64,000 nucleotides of DNA. Origin: JBEVJC01 sp040510375 (lineage in GTDB: Bacteria > Bacteroidota > Bacteroidia > Chitinophagales > Chitinophagaceae). The position numbers were made by a program, and so were the translations under genes. Shown in pieces: positions 33,429-42,330 of the stretch; positions within the stretch are counted from its first letter, which is position 1, and the number at the start of each line of letters is the position of its first letter. The stretch spans positions 1 through 64,000 of the forward strand of contig JBEVJC010000018.1 of the NCBI GenBank assembly GCA_040510375.1, written 5' to 3'. The notes under the pieces are model-generated. The model did not search any database, was not told the origin of the DNA, and saw only the letters and a program-made list of their open reading frames with translations.

Positions 33429-33872
33429 CTATTTTGGGGGAATTATATTTTTATCTATTGGAGTAAGGCCTTCTGCCACTATAATTGGAAGAATGGCGTT
33501 GTGTAATGCTGTCCCCCTGTATTCCGATGCCATGATCCCCCTGACTGTGGAAATCGAGATATCTTTCAGGGTATTTTGCAATTTAATGTCCAGTTCTTCC
33601 GTTAAACCAGGCTGGTCGTCAAAAACGTTCTGGAAGGGTGTCACTTTAAACCCGATAGCAACCAAAACATTCGCCAAAACAGATAATGCTCCTGCCTTAG
33701 TAACTTCAACTTCAATCAAGGTTACCACTATTTCCCGTTGGTGCTCCACAACGCATTGAGCCTTCACAGAAAAAAGGAATAAATCGTCTGACGACAATTG
33801 CGTTCTGACCAATGACTTTTCCACAATATCAATCCCATCAATCTGTATTTTATATTCTTTTGAATTTATCAT
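33429..33872 (-). CDS. SecB-like chaperone of a toxin-antitoxin operon (putative)
   Basis: A 147-residue protein composed of strand-like segments (YKIQIDGIDIVEKSLVRTQL, LFLFSVKAQCVVEH, REIVVTLIEVEVTKAG) and a C-terminal helix-plus-tail ISISTVRGIMASEYRGTALH-NAILPII. The last part resembles the SecB helix and substrate-groove tail (RG.....L.LPPI). Its ATG follows the antitoxin's TGA directly. In mycobacterial TAC systems a SecB-like chaperone encoded third in a HigBA operon protects the antitoxin; the same gene order here suggests the same role. Similarity is by pattern only. Confidence 0.6.
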   Translation of the reverse strand: MINSKEYKIQIDGIDIVEKSLVRTQLSSDDLFLFSVKAQCVVEHQREIVVTLIEVEVTKAGALSVLANVLVAIGFKVTPFQNVFDDQPGLTEELDIKLQNTLKDISISTVRGIMASEYRGTALHNAILPIIVAEGLTPIDKNIIPPK

Positions 33873-34319
33873 TCAGATCAAAGTATTTGTATGTGAAGGC
33901 ATATCGACAAATGTATTAGGTCCCATTTTATCTGAATTATCTATACTATCAACATAAGACCTGTAATAACAATTGATACTTCCCGCTGGCTTAAATGAGA
34001 CGAACCCTGGTCTGTAAAGTGGAATAACATCATAAACTTTCCCCGCCCTGTCGTTACTTATATACTCATCTGAATCTATAAAATTTAAAACAGGCATTTT
34101 ACCTGAAGACAAAGCCAGTTCAACCAACTTGCTGACCTTATGGTCAAAATCTCCTTTAAGGATCTGGCTGATATAGCCTTTACTAACGTTTAACTCTTCA
34201 GCCAGCTGAGTTCTGTTGATTTTCTTTTTAGCCATATACTCTTCCATGACACTGTAGAGGTCATTCTGAATTTGGTTAATCCAATATTCTTTTCCTTTCA
34301 ATAATTCTTCTCTGGTCAT
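33873..34319 (-). CDS. HTH antitoxin with C-terminal extension (HigA/XRE-like)
   Basis: A 148-residue protein with an N-terminal helix (residues 5-30), then an XRE-type HTH at about 36-75: INRTQLAEELNVSKGYISQI, LKGDFDHKVSKLVELALS. The C-terminal 65 residues lack known domains and are rich in Tyr, Pro and Ser. That is where chaperone-addiction sequences sit in TAC antitoxins. The start overlaps the toxin stop by 4 nt (ATGA) and its stop abuts the chaperone-like ORF. The likely role is to neutralise the toxin and repress the operon. Confidence 0.68.
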   Translation of the reverse strand: MTREELLKGKEYWINQIQNDLYSVMEEYMAKKKINRTQLAEELNVSKGYISQILKGDFDHKVSKLVELALSSGKMPVLNFIDSDEYISNDRAGKVYDVIPLYRPGFVSFKPAGSINCYYRSYVDSIDNSDKMGPNTFVDMPSHTNTLI

Positions 34320-34777
34320 TTGTTGTTGTTTACAAATGTTAGAAATTCCTTTACTAGTTGCCTGAATTCACGAAAGGCGGACCTTTGATCGTTCTTGTAA
34401 CCACCCAACACAATCATCTGACCATTCGGGATTTTTATGGACAGTATTCGTAAGTCGCCATACTTGTATTCATACTCAGTTACTTTACTTTTTGAGTTGG
34501 ATACTATTTTAAACTTATCGTTGCTGATCATCTTAAGATTGGAAACCCGATCCATGTTTCCGAGGATCCGTGCAAATGATGATTTGTACTTTTCTTCCAG
34601 CGACGCTTCGTAAATATCTAATTGTCCAGGCAAGGCGACATTAATGCCCAAACTCTCCATCCTGTTAATTTCCGCTTGTACCAACCTTGAGTCAACCCGG
34701 TCCTTAAGTATGATCAGTTGCCGGAAAGTTTGGATCCCCTTGATCGCAAGTATTGTTTTGGAAGCAAATTTAGCCAT
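34316..34777 (-). CDS. Putative RelE/HigB-like toxin
   Basis: A 153-residue protein whose C-terminal half resembles the RelE/HigB (Gp49-like) fold: EYKYGDLRILSIKIPNGQMI, VLGGYKNDQRSAFREFRQLV. This has the strand-strand-basic helix order of ribosome-dependent RNases in which Lys/Arg residues near the C-terminus cleave mRNA. The N-terminal part (RQLIILKDRVDSRLVQAEIN) is helical and longer than in classical HigB. It is the first gene of a three-gene operon with toxin-first order, as in HigBA. Toxic activity is not demonstrable from sequence. Confidence 0.58.
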   Translation of the reverse strand: MAKFASKTILAIKGIQTFRQLIILKDRVDSRLVQAEINRMESLGINVALPGQLDIYEASLEEKYKSSFARILGNMDRVSNLKMISNDKFKIVSNSKSKVTEYEYKYGDLRILSIKIPNGQMIVLGGYKNDQRSAFREFRQLVKEFLTFVNNNK

Positions 34778-34907
34778 AAATGTTTAGCTGCAACTATACC
34801 CAATGGAAAATAATAAAGAAAGATTCACCAATTTATTAAGGTTAACAATTATGGCCAATGGGAAAAAACGGTAGATTCCTGTTAAAAAGCTGCATGTCAG
34901 TTTATAA

Positions 34908-34947
34908 CAAAAAAAGCCGCCCTGCTGTAAGCGGGGCGGCTTTTTTT
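34908..34947 (-). terminator. Strong terminator (bidirectional shape) after the amino-acid permease
   Basis: AAAAAGCCGCC (34911-34921) pairs with GGCGGCTTTTT (34935-34945) around a loop of about 13 nt, with A and T runs on both sides. It ends the permease transcript on the minus strand and could also act in the other direction. Confidence 0.85.
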
Positions 34948-34961
34948 ATATCTCGTTAATT

Positions 34962-36614
34962 TTATTTCTTAGCTATCCGGGCACCGAATAACAACAGGTG
35001 TAAAACTGCGAATATCAGGGAGAAATAGTACAGACCGAGGTCGGTTTCTCCTATTTCGGCTGAATTGATATGGTGAAAGTAAGCTACAACGGCCAGGACC
35101 GCCGCCAGGATGGAACCCGACCAGCCGATCACCCTGTTTCCCTGGGCAATAGTGGAAGATATGCCGGACGACAGTTTACTATTCTTGATGCCATACCAGA
35201 GATAAATATCAAAACCAACCAGCATCCATACAATCAGGCGGATCCAGGTATCAAGCGGAAGGAAGGCCATCATGAAGAAGCAGGTGAATACTCCAAGGAT
35301 CGGGATCAGCGGCACCAGTGGTGTACGGAAAGAACGCGGTGCATCCGGATCACTCTTCCGCAGGACCACGATACCGATACAAACCAGGATAAAGGCAAAC
35401 AAGGTACCAATGCTGGTCATTTCACCGACCACACGTGCCGGAACAAAAGCTGCAAAAAGACTGACAAACAACATGAACATCATATTGCTTTTTGCTGGTG
35501 TCTGGAACCTTGGGTGTACGGAAGAAAATACTTTTGGTAACAGGCCGTCCTTACTCATACTGAAGAACACACGGCTCTGGCCCATCAGCATTACCAGGAT
35601 AACTGAAGCATAACCGGCAAGGATCGCCACGATGATCGCCCGGTTCAACCAGGGATAATCGGGATGGATAACACCAGCAGCATCGGGTTTTCCCATATGT
35701 TCAATTGCAACAGCAACAGGTGCGATACCGTCCTGTCCTTTAAACGAAGTATAACTGGTAACACCGGTCATAACGTGTGCAAACAGGATATATAAAACTG
35801 TACAGATCGCTAGTGAGCCCAGGATCCCCCAGGGCATATGTTTCTTGGGGTTCTTTGCTTCCTGTGCTGCCGTACTCACCGCATCAAAACCGATATATGC
35901 GAAGAACACAATGGCCGCGGCCCGTATAATCCCGCTGAAACCATATTCGCCAAACTTACCTGTATTGTCAGGAATATAAGGAACGTAGTTTGCTTCATTG
36001 ATATACTTCCATCCAAGAACGATGAAAATGATTACCACGGTCACTTTCAGGCCAACAATAACACCGTTGACCATCGCACTTTCCCTTGTACCCTTGATCA
36101 GCAACAGGCTCATCAGCACCACGATAAATACGGCTGGAAGGTTCATAAACCCTCCGTCCCATGGACCTACGGTCCACTGGGCTCCCAGATGGATATCAAA
36201 TCCCTCGAGGAATTTAACAAGGTAACGGCTCCAGCTGATACTGACCGTTGCAGCACCAACCGCATATTCAAGCACCAGGTCCCATCCAATGATCCAGGCA
36301 ATAAACTCACCCATGGTGGCGTAGCTATAAGTATAGGCGCTACCTGCAACAGGGATCATTGAAGCAAATTCAGCGTAACAAAGGCCCGCGAAAGCGCAAC
36401 CCAGCGCCGCAATAATAAAAGAGATGGTAATTGCCGGTCCGGCCTGATTGGCCGCCGCGCCACCCGTAATTGAGAAAAGTCCCGCACCGATGATCGCACC
36501 AATACCAAGCGCGATCAATCCCCATACCCCAAGCGTACGCTTAAGACTGTGTTCACCACCCTCCTGGGCTTCCGCCATCAATCCTGCAAGGGGTTTCTTA
36601 ATAAATAGACTCAT
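34962..36614 (-). CDS. APC-superfamily amino acid permease
   Basis: A 550-residue inner-membrane transporter with about 13-14 helices. The APC signature GIGAIIGAGLFSITGG lies at about residues 37-52, and the conserved helix 6 FFAYIGFDAVSTAAQEAKNP near 240-260. A long region between helices 7 and 8 (residues about 300-320) and C-terminal helices beyond the usual 12 match the cationic-amino-acid (CAT/YfnA-like) subgroup. Substrate is not determined from sequence. It is monocistronic with a strong terminator. Confidence 0.9.
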   Translation of the reverse strand: MSLFIKKPLAGLMAEAQEGGEHSLKRTLGVWGLIALGIGAIIGAGLFSITGGAAANQAGPAITISFIIAALGCAFAGLCYAEFASMIPVAGSAYTYSYATMGEFIAWIIGWDLVLEYAVGAATVSISWSRYLVKFLEGFDIHLGAQWTVGPWDGGFMNLPAVFIVVLMSLLLIKGTRESAMVNGVIVGLKVTVVIIFIVLGWKYINEANYVPYIPDNTGKFGEYGFSGIIRAAAIVFFAYIGFDAVSTAAQEAKNPKKHMPWGILGSLAICTVLYILFAHVMTGVTSYTSFKGQDGIAPVAVAIEHMGKPDAAGVIHPDYPWLNRAIIVAILAGYASVILVMLMGQSRVFFSMSKDGLLPKVFSSVHPRFQTPAKSNMMFMLFVSLFAAFVPARVVGEMTSIGTLFAFILVCIGIVVLRKSDPDAPRSFRTPLVPLIPILGVFTCFFMMAFLPLDTWIRLIVWMLVGFDIYLWYGIKNSKLSSGISSTIAQGNRVIGWSGSILAAVLAVVAYFHHINSAEIGETDLGLYYFSLIFAVLHLLLFGARIAKK

Positions 36615-36782
36615 ACAAGTTGTGATTGTTTATTTAGTTAGCACTTCAAAAACGGCCTGAAAAATAGGTAATTCCGGTTAAGATTTACAAAAAAGATTTG
36701 CTGACAGAGCGGATAACTCTTTTCTGTTTTGTCAGTTTTTGGACTTAAACCTTTAGTTTTGAGATTTAACAGAACCGCAATT

Positions 36783-38267
36783 ATGGATACACGCAAGGCC
36801 GGACTGCTCTCCCTTTTCCTCTTTACCATAGTTGCCATTATCCATTTTCTTCATCTCCAGGGTTGGGTTTTACTCGATGCCAATGTATTGATGGCCTCCC
36901 GTTGGATCCTGATCGCCAGCCTCATTTTTTTTGCGATACTGAAACGTTCACTGACTACCTGGATCCTGGTGTCAATGGCCGTTGGGATTGAGATCGGACT
37001 CGACTTCCGCGAGTTTTCCCAGAGCCTTTCCTTTTTAAGCAAGATCTTCCTGCGACTGGTCAAGACCATTGTCGCTCCATTATTATTTGCCACACTGGTA
37101 GTGGGTATTGCCGGGCATTCCAATCTTAAACAGGTTGGACGGATGGGCTGGAAATCACTGGTGTATTTTGAAATAGTAACCACCCTCGCCCTGTTCATCG
37201 GACTGCTGTTTATCAACCTGACAAAGGCAGGCGAAGGTATTAATGTACCTCCGCAGCTGTCGGAGTTGCCGAAATCAACAGAACGGGTAATGCAATCCAA
37301 AATGATTGCAGTGATGGACAGCGCAGGGGTAAATGTACCACCAGGCCTGCTTCAACGGCTACCGGATGCACCTGGCAAAACCTGGCAGGATCATATAATC
37401 GAAATTTTCCCGGAGAACATTATTAAAAGTATTTACGAAGGCAACGTACTCCCGATCGTTCTTTTCAGTGTTTTATTCGGTATTGCACTGGCATTACTTT
37501 CGGAAACCAGACGTCGGCCCATGCTGGAGTTTACCGAAAGCCTGGCCGAAACGATGTTCAAGTTCACCAATATCATCATGTATTTTGCGCCGTTCGGTGT
37601 GGGTGCCGCTATCGCCGTAACAGTCGGACATCTGGGCATCGACGTACTAAAAAACCTGTTCCTGCTTCTCATTACCCTCTATATTGCCCTGATCGCGTTC
37701 CTCCTGTTTGTTTTATTACCGATTGCGTTGTTTGTGGCGAAGATCCCGGTAAAAAAATTCATCCAGGCTATCCGCGAACCGGTATCGATCGCATTTGCCA
37801 CTACCAGTTCCGATTCAGCCCTCCCAAAAACACTGGAAAATATGGAGCGGTTCGGAGTTCCGCGTAAAGTGGTTTCCTTTGTAATACCTACCGGATATAC
37901 ATTTAATCTGGACGGAACGACTTTATATCTTTCACTGGCCTCTATCTTTGTCGCCCAGGCAGCAGGAATGGATCTGTCATTCGGGGAACAGGTTATCATC
38001 GGCCTGTCTCTCATGCTTACCAGCAAAGGTGTGGCGGCCGTGCCGCGTGCTTCACTGGTGATCCTGATCGCAACGGCCAGCACATTCAAACTTCCAATCT
38101 GGCCAATCATGGCCATTTATGGAATTGATGAGTTGATGGATATGGCCCGTACTTCGGTAAACGTAATTGGTAATGCACTTGCCAGTTGCGTAATCGCGCG
38201 CTGGGAAGGCGAGTTCGACGACCAGAAAGCACTGGCATTCTCCGAGAGAGGGGCCGATGCTATTTAA
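36783..38267 (+). CDS. Dicarboxylate/amino acid:cation symporter (DAACS family)
   Basis: From the ATG at 36783 the protein is 494 residues (an upstream in-frame TTG at 36729 is not preferred). Diagnostic GltPh-like elements are present: ATTSSDSALPKTLENMERFG (the serine-rich HP1 tip and TM7 start), GYTFNLDGTTLYLSLASIF (TM7 NMDGT-type motif) and LTSKGVAAVPRAS (HP2). It imports C4-dicarboxylates or Asp/Glu with Na+ or H+. An insertion of about 60 residues after TM4 (about 165-230) is larger than in E. coli GltP. It is the first of a row of four envelope genes on the plus strand. Confidence 0.9.
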   Translation: MDTRKAGLLSLFLFTIVAIIHFLHLQGWVLLDANVLMASRWILIASLIFFAILKRSLTTWILVSMAVGIEIGLDFREFSQSLSFLSKIFLRLVKTIVAPLLFATLVVGIAGHSNLKQVGRMGWKSLVYFEIVTTLALFIGLLFINLTKAGEGINVPPQLSELPKSTERVMQSKMIAVMDSAGVNVPPGLLQRLPDAPGKTWQDHIIEIFPENIIKSIYEGNVLPIVLFSVLFGIALALLSETRRRPMLEFTESLAETMFKFTNIIMYFAPFGVGAAIAVTVGHLGIDVLKNLFLLLITLYIALIAFLLFVLLPIALFVAKIPVKKFIQAIREPVSIAFATTSSDSALPKTLENMERFGVPRKVVSFVIPTGYTFNLDGTTLYLSLASIFVAQAAGMDLSFGEQVIIGLSLMLTSKGVAAVPRASLVILIATASTFKLPIWPIMAIYGIDELMDMARTSVNVIGNALASCVIARWEGEFDDQKALAFSERGADAI

Positions 38268-38296
38268 AATTTAAATCATTCTCTCAGAATACCAAC

Positions 38297-39028
38297 ATGG
38301 AAAGTCTATTACATATTTATTTACTGGAAGGCACAGGTTTCGTTGAACGTTTCATCACCTGGATTATCGAAAACGGCGGATTATATTTCCTCTTATTTGT
38401 GGTGTTTGCAGAAACAGGACTCTTCGTGGGCTTCTTCCTGCCCGGCGATTCCCTCCTTTTTGCTGCGGGAATATTTATGAATGCTCTGGTGGCTGAACTG
38501 GCCGGACTTCCTGCCGACATGTCGCATGGCTTCGGTTTTTATCATGTGCTGATCATCCTGATGGTCATCCTTGCATCGGTAATCGGGAATATGGTGGGAT
38601 ACTGGTTCGGTAAAAAAGCAGGACCGCTGCTGTTCGAACGCAGGGATACCTGGATCTTCAAAAAGAAACACCTGATCCGTGCGCGTGACTTCTATGATCA
38701 GTATGGAAAGGCTACCGTTTTTATGGCGAAATTCCTGCCGATCATCCGCACATTCGCACCCATTGTTGCCGGGATCGTCCGCATGCCCCGGCCACAATTC
38801 ATTTTTTATAATATTATTGGCAGTATTGCCTGGGTATCATCAATGATGCTTGGCGGTTTTTTCCTGCAGACCTGGGTTGAACGTAAATTCGGATTCAGCC
38901 TGAAGGATCATATCGAAGCCATCACCATTATTATCATTGTGATCACCACCTTACCCGTACTTTATAAATTATTCTTTGCAAAAAAGCCGGTGGTACCACC
39001 ACCTTCCGATACTGATATCAAACTTTAA
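38297..39028 (+). CDS. DedA-family membrane protein
   Basis: A 243-residue inner-membrane protein, from ATG 38297 (an upstream in-frame start inside the symporter gene is rejected). The VTT/SNARE-associated domain is clear: ETGLFVGFFLPGDSLLFAAG, GNMVGYWFGKKAG, FMAKFLPIIRTFAPIVAGI and a final FFLQTWVE. DedA proteins are flippases or carriers for undecaprenyl phosphate or related lipids. It lies 30 bp after the symporter and 4 bp before the MFS gene, so the three may be cotranscribed. Confidence 0.92.
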   Translation: MESLLHIYLLEGTGFVERFITWIIENGGLYFLLFVVFAETGLFVGFFLPGDSLLFAAGIFMNALVAELAGLPADMSHGFGFYHVLIILMVILASVIGNMVGYWFGKKAGPLLFERRDTWIFKKKHLIRARDFYDQYGKATVFMAKFLPIIRTFAPIVAGIVRMPRPQFIFYNIIGSIAWVSSMMLGGFFLQTWVERKFGFSLKDHIEAITIIIIVITTLPVLYKLFFAKKPVVPPPSDTDIKL

Positions 39029-39031
39029 GCG

Positions 39032-40279
39032 ATGAAGCCCGCCAAATCCAATTCCGTGTTCCAGCTGGCAGTAGTGGTTGCTGCCCTGGGTTATTTCGTG
39101 GATATCTACGACCTGCTCCTGTTCACCATTGTAAGGGAACCCAGCCTGCGCGACCTTGGAGTGGATATGAAGGATTCGGTGAGCGTTCTGGCTGCCAGCG
39201 CCAGGATCATCAACTGGCAGATGATCGGACTACTTATTGGCGGCGTGTTCTGGGGAATCATCGGTGATAAAAGGGGACGCCTTTCGGTGCTCTTCGGATC
39301 AATCATACTTTATTCAATAGCCAATTTTGCCACGGCATTTGTACAGAACACCGAACAATATGCCTATGCAAGATTTGTAGCAGGTCTCGGACTTGCCGGC
39401 GAATTGGGTGCGGGTATTACCCTGGTCAGTGAACTGCTGCCAAAAACCAGACGCGGTATCGGGACCTCACTGGTTGCCGGCATCGGTTTATTCGGAGCTG
39501 TGTTTGCTTACTTCACTTTCCAGTATACTGATAAGGACTGGCGCCTTTGTTATAAAATCGGCGGCTTCCTTGGAATAGCTTTGTTGTTTTTGAGGGTTAG
39601 TGTTGCAGAAAGCGGAATGTTCAGGGAAACAAAAGAAAAAAATATTTCACGTGGTAATATCCTGATGTTCCTTACAAACCGGTATCGCCTTCGCAAATAC
39701 CTGCTGGCAATACTTATCGGTTTACCCACCTGGTTCGTCGTGGGTATACTGGTGAACTACAGTAACCGGTTTGCACAGGCTTTTTATGGAGATAACCATA
39801 TCGATTCCGGCCGCGCCATAATGTATGCATACGCAGCGATTGCTGTTGGCGATATTGCAATCGGACTGGTGAGTCAGTATTTCCAGAGCCGGAAGAAAGC
39901 ACTTTATCTTTTTTATTTTTTCACAATTCTTTCAGGGATTCTGTTCTTCAGCGGTTTTGTAATCAACGATACGCGCATGTATATAACCTGTGCTGCCCTT
40001 GGTTTCAGCACCGGCTTCTGGGCAATTTTTGTTACCATGGGTGCTGAACAATTCGGTACCAACCTTCGTGCAACTGCAGCCACAACAATCCCGAATATGG
40101 TGCGGGGAGCCCTGCCTCTTACCAATATGTTATTCCTGGACCTGTTCCAGAAAAACTGGGGATGGACCATCATCCAGAGTGGTATCACTACCGGGGTGAT
40201 CGTAATGCTGATTGCACTGCTGGCCGCCTGGCGAACGGAGGAAACATTCCATAAAGACCTCAATTATTCCGAGGTGTAA
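39032..40279 (+). CDS. MFS transporter
   Basis: A 415-residue, 12-helix major-facilitator protein. The MFS A motif appears as GIIGDKRGRLSVLFGS after TM2, followed by ARFVAGLGLAGELGAGITLV (TM4) and LLPKTRRGIGTSLV. This is the sugar/metabolite-H+ symporter layout, similar to the YjhB/ProP-like branch. Substrate is not determined. It starts 4 bp after dedA. Confidence 0.88.
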   Translation: MKPAKSNSVFQLAVVVAALGYFVDIYDLLLFTIVREPSLRDLGVDMKDSVSVLAASARIINWQMIGLLIGGVFWGIIGDKRGRLSVLFGSIILYSIANFATAFVQNTEQYAYARFVAGLGLAGELGAGITLVSELLPKTRRGIGTSLVAGIGLFGAVFAYFTFQYTDKDWRLCYKIGGFLGIALLFLRVSVAESGMFRETKEKNISRGNILMFLTNRYRLRKYLLAILIGLPTWFVVGILVNYSNRFAQAFYGDNHIDSGRAIMYAYAAIAVGDIAIGLVSQYFQSRKKALYLFYFFTILSGILFFSGFVINDTRMYITCAALGFSTGFWAIFVTMGAEQFGTNLRATAATTIPNMVRGALPLTNMLFLDLFQKNWGWTIIQSGITTGVIVMLIALLAAWRTEETFHKDLNYSEV

Positions 40280-40306
40280 TTTCCTGCATTGCCGTAGTTT
40301 TGCCGC

Positions 40307-40912
40307 ATGCAAATCGAAAACGCAATCCATATTTTCCAGCAATCAATCAATGATTACCACGAAACTGATTCTGTTGATTCGGAAGACCGTAACAATTACC
40401 CCGCCGGTTCACTGGAACATTTACTTTATATAAAAAACTGGATTGATACGGTTCAATGGCACCTGGAAGATATCATCCGTAATCCATCTATCGATCCCGT
40501 GGAAGCGCTTGCTGTCAAACGCAGGATTGATACTTCCAACCAGCGCAGAACAGACCTCGTAGAATATATCGATAGCTGGTTCCTTGAAAAATTCAGGGAC
40601 GTACAGGTATTGCCCGATGCGGCTTACAACACGGAAAGTCCGGCCTGGGCAATCGACCGTTTATCCATCCTTGAACTGAAGATTTATCATATGCAGATCG
40701 AATCCATGCGTACTGATGCTACTCCCGAACATCGTAAGGCATGTGAATTAAAACTGGATGTATTGCTGGTACAACGTTCGGATCTTTCCCATGCTATCCA
40801 GCAATTGCTCGATGATATAGCAGCGGGTAAAAAATTCATGAAGGTGTACAAACAGATGAAAATGTATAACGATGAATCCCTCAATCCGGTATTATACCAG
40901 AAAAATCAGTAA
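40307..40912 (+). CDS. DUF4254 domain protein
   Basis: A 201-residue, mostly helical protein matching DUF4254: SLEHLLYIKNWIDTVQWHLE, DIIRNP, KRRIDTSNQRRTDLVEYID and SILELKIYHMQIE. The family is typical of Bacteroidota and lies beside glycosyltransferases, as here (29 bp before a GT9 gene). This points to envelope polysaccharide work, but no activity is known. It has no signal peptide or membrane segment. Confidence 0.86.
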   Translation: MQIENAIHIFQQSINDYHETDSVDSEDRNNYPAGSLEHLLYIKNWIDTVQWHLEDIIRNPSIDPVEALAVKRRIDTSNQRRTDLVEYIDSWFLEKFRDVQVLPDAAYNTESPAWAIDRLSILELKIYHMQIESMRTDATPEHRKACELKLDVLLVQRSDLSHAIQQLLDDIAAGKKFMKVYKQMKMYNDESLNPVLYQKNQ

Positions 40913-40941
40913 CCGGCATACCTGCCCAATAAAAAATAACT

Positions 40942-41973
40942 TTGGCAATTCCCCGTCATATTCTAGTATTCCGGTTCTCCGCATTGGGCGATGTGGCTAT
41001 GACCGTACCGGTAATACGCCTGCTTCTTGATCAAAATCCCGGGCTCAGTGTGACCTTTGTATCCGATCCCTTTATGGCACCACTGTTTGAAGGAATTGAT
41101 CGCCTGCAATTTATTGGTGCAGATACCCGAAAGGAGTATAAAGGACTCCCGGGATTATTCCGTTTTAGCCGCGAACTAAACCATACTGTTTCATTTGATG
41201 CCATTGCTGATCTCCACAATGTATTAAGGACAAAAATCATCCGCGCGTTCCTGCCTGGCAGGAAACATGCGTCGATTGATAAAGGCCGCGCAGAAAAAAG
41301 GGAACTCACCCGGCCTGCCAATAAAAAATTGCGGCAGCTGAAAACCGGATTCCAGCGTTATGCCGATGTGTTTGAATTACTGGGATTACCGGTTGACCTT
41401 AAAAACGGCCAAGGGGTTATTAAGCCAGAACCCTTACCAGGATTGGTTCCTGGCTTACAAGGTAAAAAACTGGTTGGCATTGCTCCTTTCGCCAGGCATC
41501 TTCCAAAAATGTACCCGCTGGAAAAAATGAAGGAGGTAGCCAGGCAATTGTCAGAAAGAAATGATATTGGAATAATACTTTTTGGAAGCCCGAACGAAGC
41601 ATCGGTGCTTGATACATGGCAATCACCAGCTATTTATTCAGTTGCCGGGAAAATCAGTTTCAGCCAGGAACTCAACCTTATCAGCCAGCTTGATGTAATG
41701 ATCAGTATGGATTCAGCCAATATGCACCTGGCATCCATGTATGGAGTGCCGGTAATTTCTATCTGGGGAGGCACACATCCCTTCCTTGGATTTTATGGTT
41801 GGGGTCAGTCGCCCGATAACGCAATCCAGGCTGATCTTCCCTGCCGTCCATCTTCCGTTTTCGGAAACAAACCATGCCCTGTGCATGGCGAACAGGGATG
41901 TATGAAAGGAATTACCCCTGCCATTATTATAGAGAAGTTGTTATCTGTTGAAGGATTGGCATCACATGATTAA
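40942..41973 (+). CDS. Glycosyltransferase family 9 protein (heptosyltransferase-like)
   Basis: A 343-residue GT-B enzyme. The N-terminal domain opens ILVFRFSALGDVAMTVPVIR, the typical GT9 start. The nucleotide-sugar half has GIAPFARHLPKMYPLEKM, IILFGSPNEASV, the acceptor/donor block ISMDSANMHLASMYGVPVIS and IWGGTHPFLGF. It should add a sugar to lipopolysaccharide core or a similar glycan on the inner face of the inner membrane. The only start that keeps the conserved N-terminus is TTG at 40942, which overlaps a perfect -7-like TAACTTTG (40937-40944). Expression is probably by readthrough from DUF4254. Confidence 0.85.
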   Translation: MAIPRHILVFRFSALGDVAMTVPVIRLLLDQNPGLSVTFVSDPFMAPLFEGIDRLQFIGADTRKEYKGLPGLFRFSRELNHTVSFDAIADLHNVLRTKIIRAFLPGRKHASIDKGRAEKRELTRPANKKLRQLKTGFQRYADVFELLGLPVDLKNGQGVIKPEPLPGLVPGLQGKKLVGIAPFARHLPKMYPLEKMKEVARQLSERNDIGIILFGSPNEASVLDTWQSPAIYSVAGKISFSQELNLISQLDVMISMDSANMHLASMYGVPVISIWGGTHPFLGFYGWGQSPDNAIQADLPCRPSSVFGNKPCPVHGEQGCMKGITPAIIIEKLLSVEGLASHD

Positions 41974-42055
41974 TGACCGCCTTGGCATTATAACACAGTC
42001 ATATTAACCAGGATTCTTTACTGATAGGTGAAAACTTCAAAAGCCATTCATTGAT

Positions 42056-42301
42056 TTAGAAAAAAGCCGCGACTGCTTTCTGCCACCAGGCCTTCTCATC
42101 TCTTGGATAAAAAAGTGTGTATGCGGTACTCTCCCGGATCTCGTTGAGAATGTCGGCACCAAGCTGGTCCTTTTCTTCCTGGCTTAATTGCGGCTCATCA
42201 CTGGTTACTGATAACCAGGTCTGGATCTGGCGGGTTTCTGCGGGTTTCGATTCACCATTCAGGTATCGTTCGAATTTTTTGTGTAAAATTTCCGATTTCA
42301 T
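42056..42301 (-). CDS. Truncated FecR-type anti-sigma factor (N-terminal domain only)
   Basis: An 81-residue protein matching the N-terminal cytoplasmic domain of Bacteroidota FecR-like anti-sigma factors (KFERYLNGESKPAETRQIQT, WLSV, then KDQLGADILNEI). It stops at AWWQKAVAAFF, just where a full protein would enter its transmembrane helix. Neither of the other frames after the stop offers a membrane segment, so this is not a simple one-base frameshift. It lies 29 bp downstream of a sigma-2-only protein. Either a degraded remnant or a soluble minimal anti-sigma factor. Confidence 0.62.
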   Translation of the reverse strand: MKSEILHKKFERYLNGESKPAETRQIQTWLSVTSDEPQLSQEEKDQLGADILNEIRESTAYTLFYPRDEKAWWQKAVAAFF

Positions 42302-42330
42302 AACTTTTATTTTATAGGGTGGGGATTATA

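Noticed and set aside
38186..38296. Extended DedA N-terminus beginning inside the symporter gene
   Set aside because: Arg-rich shadow sequence; the family starts at ATG 38297.
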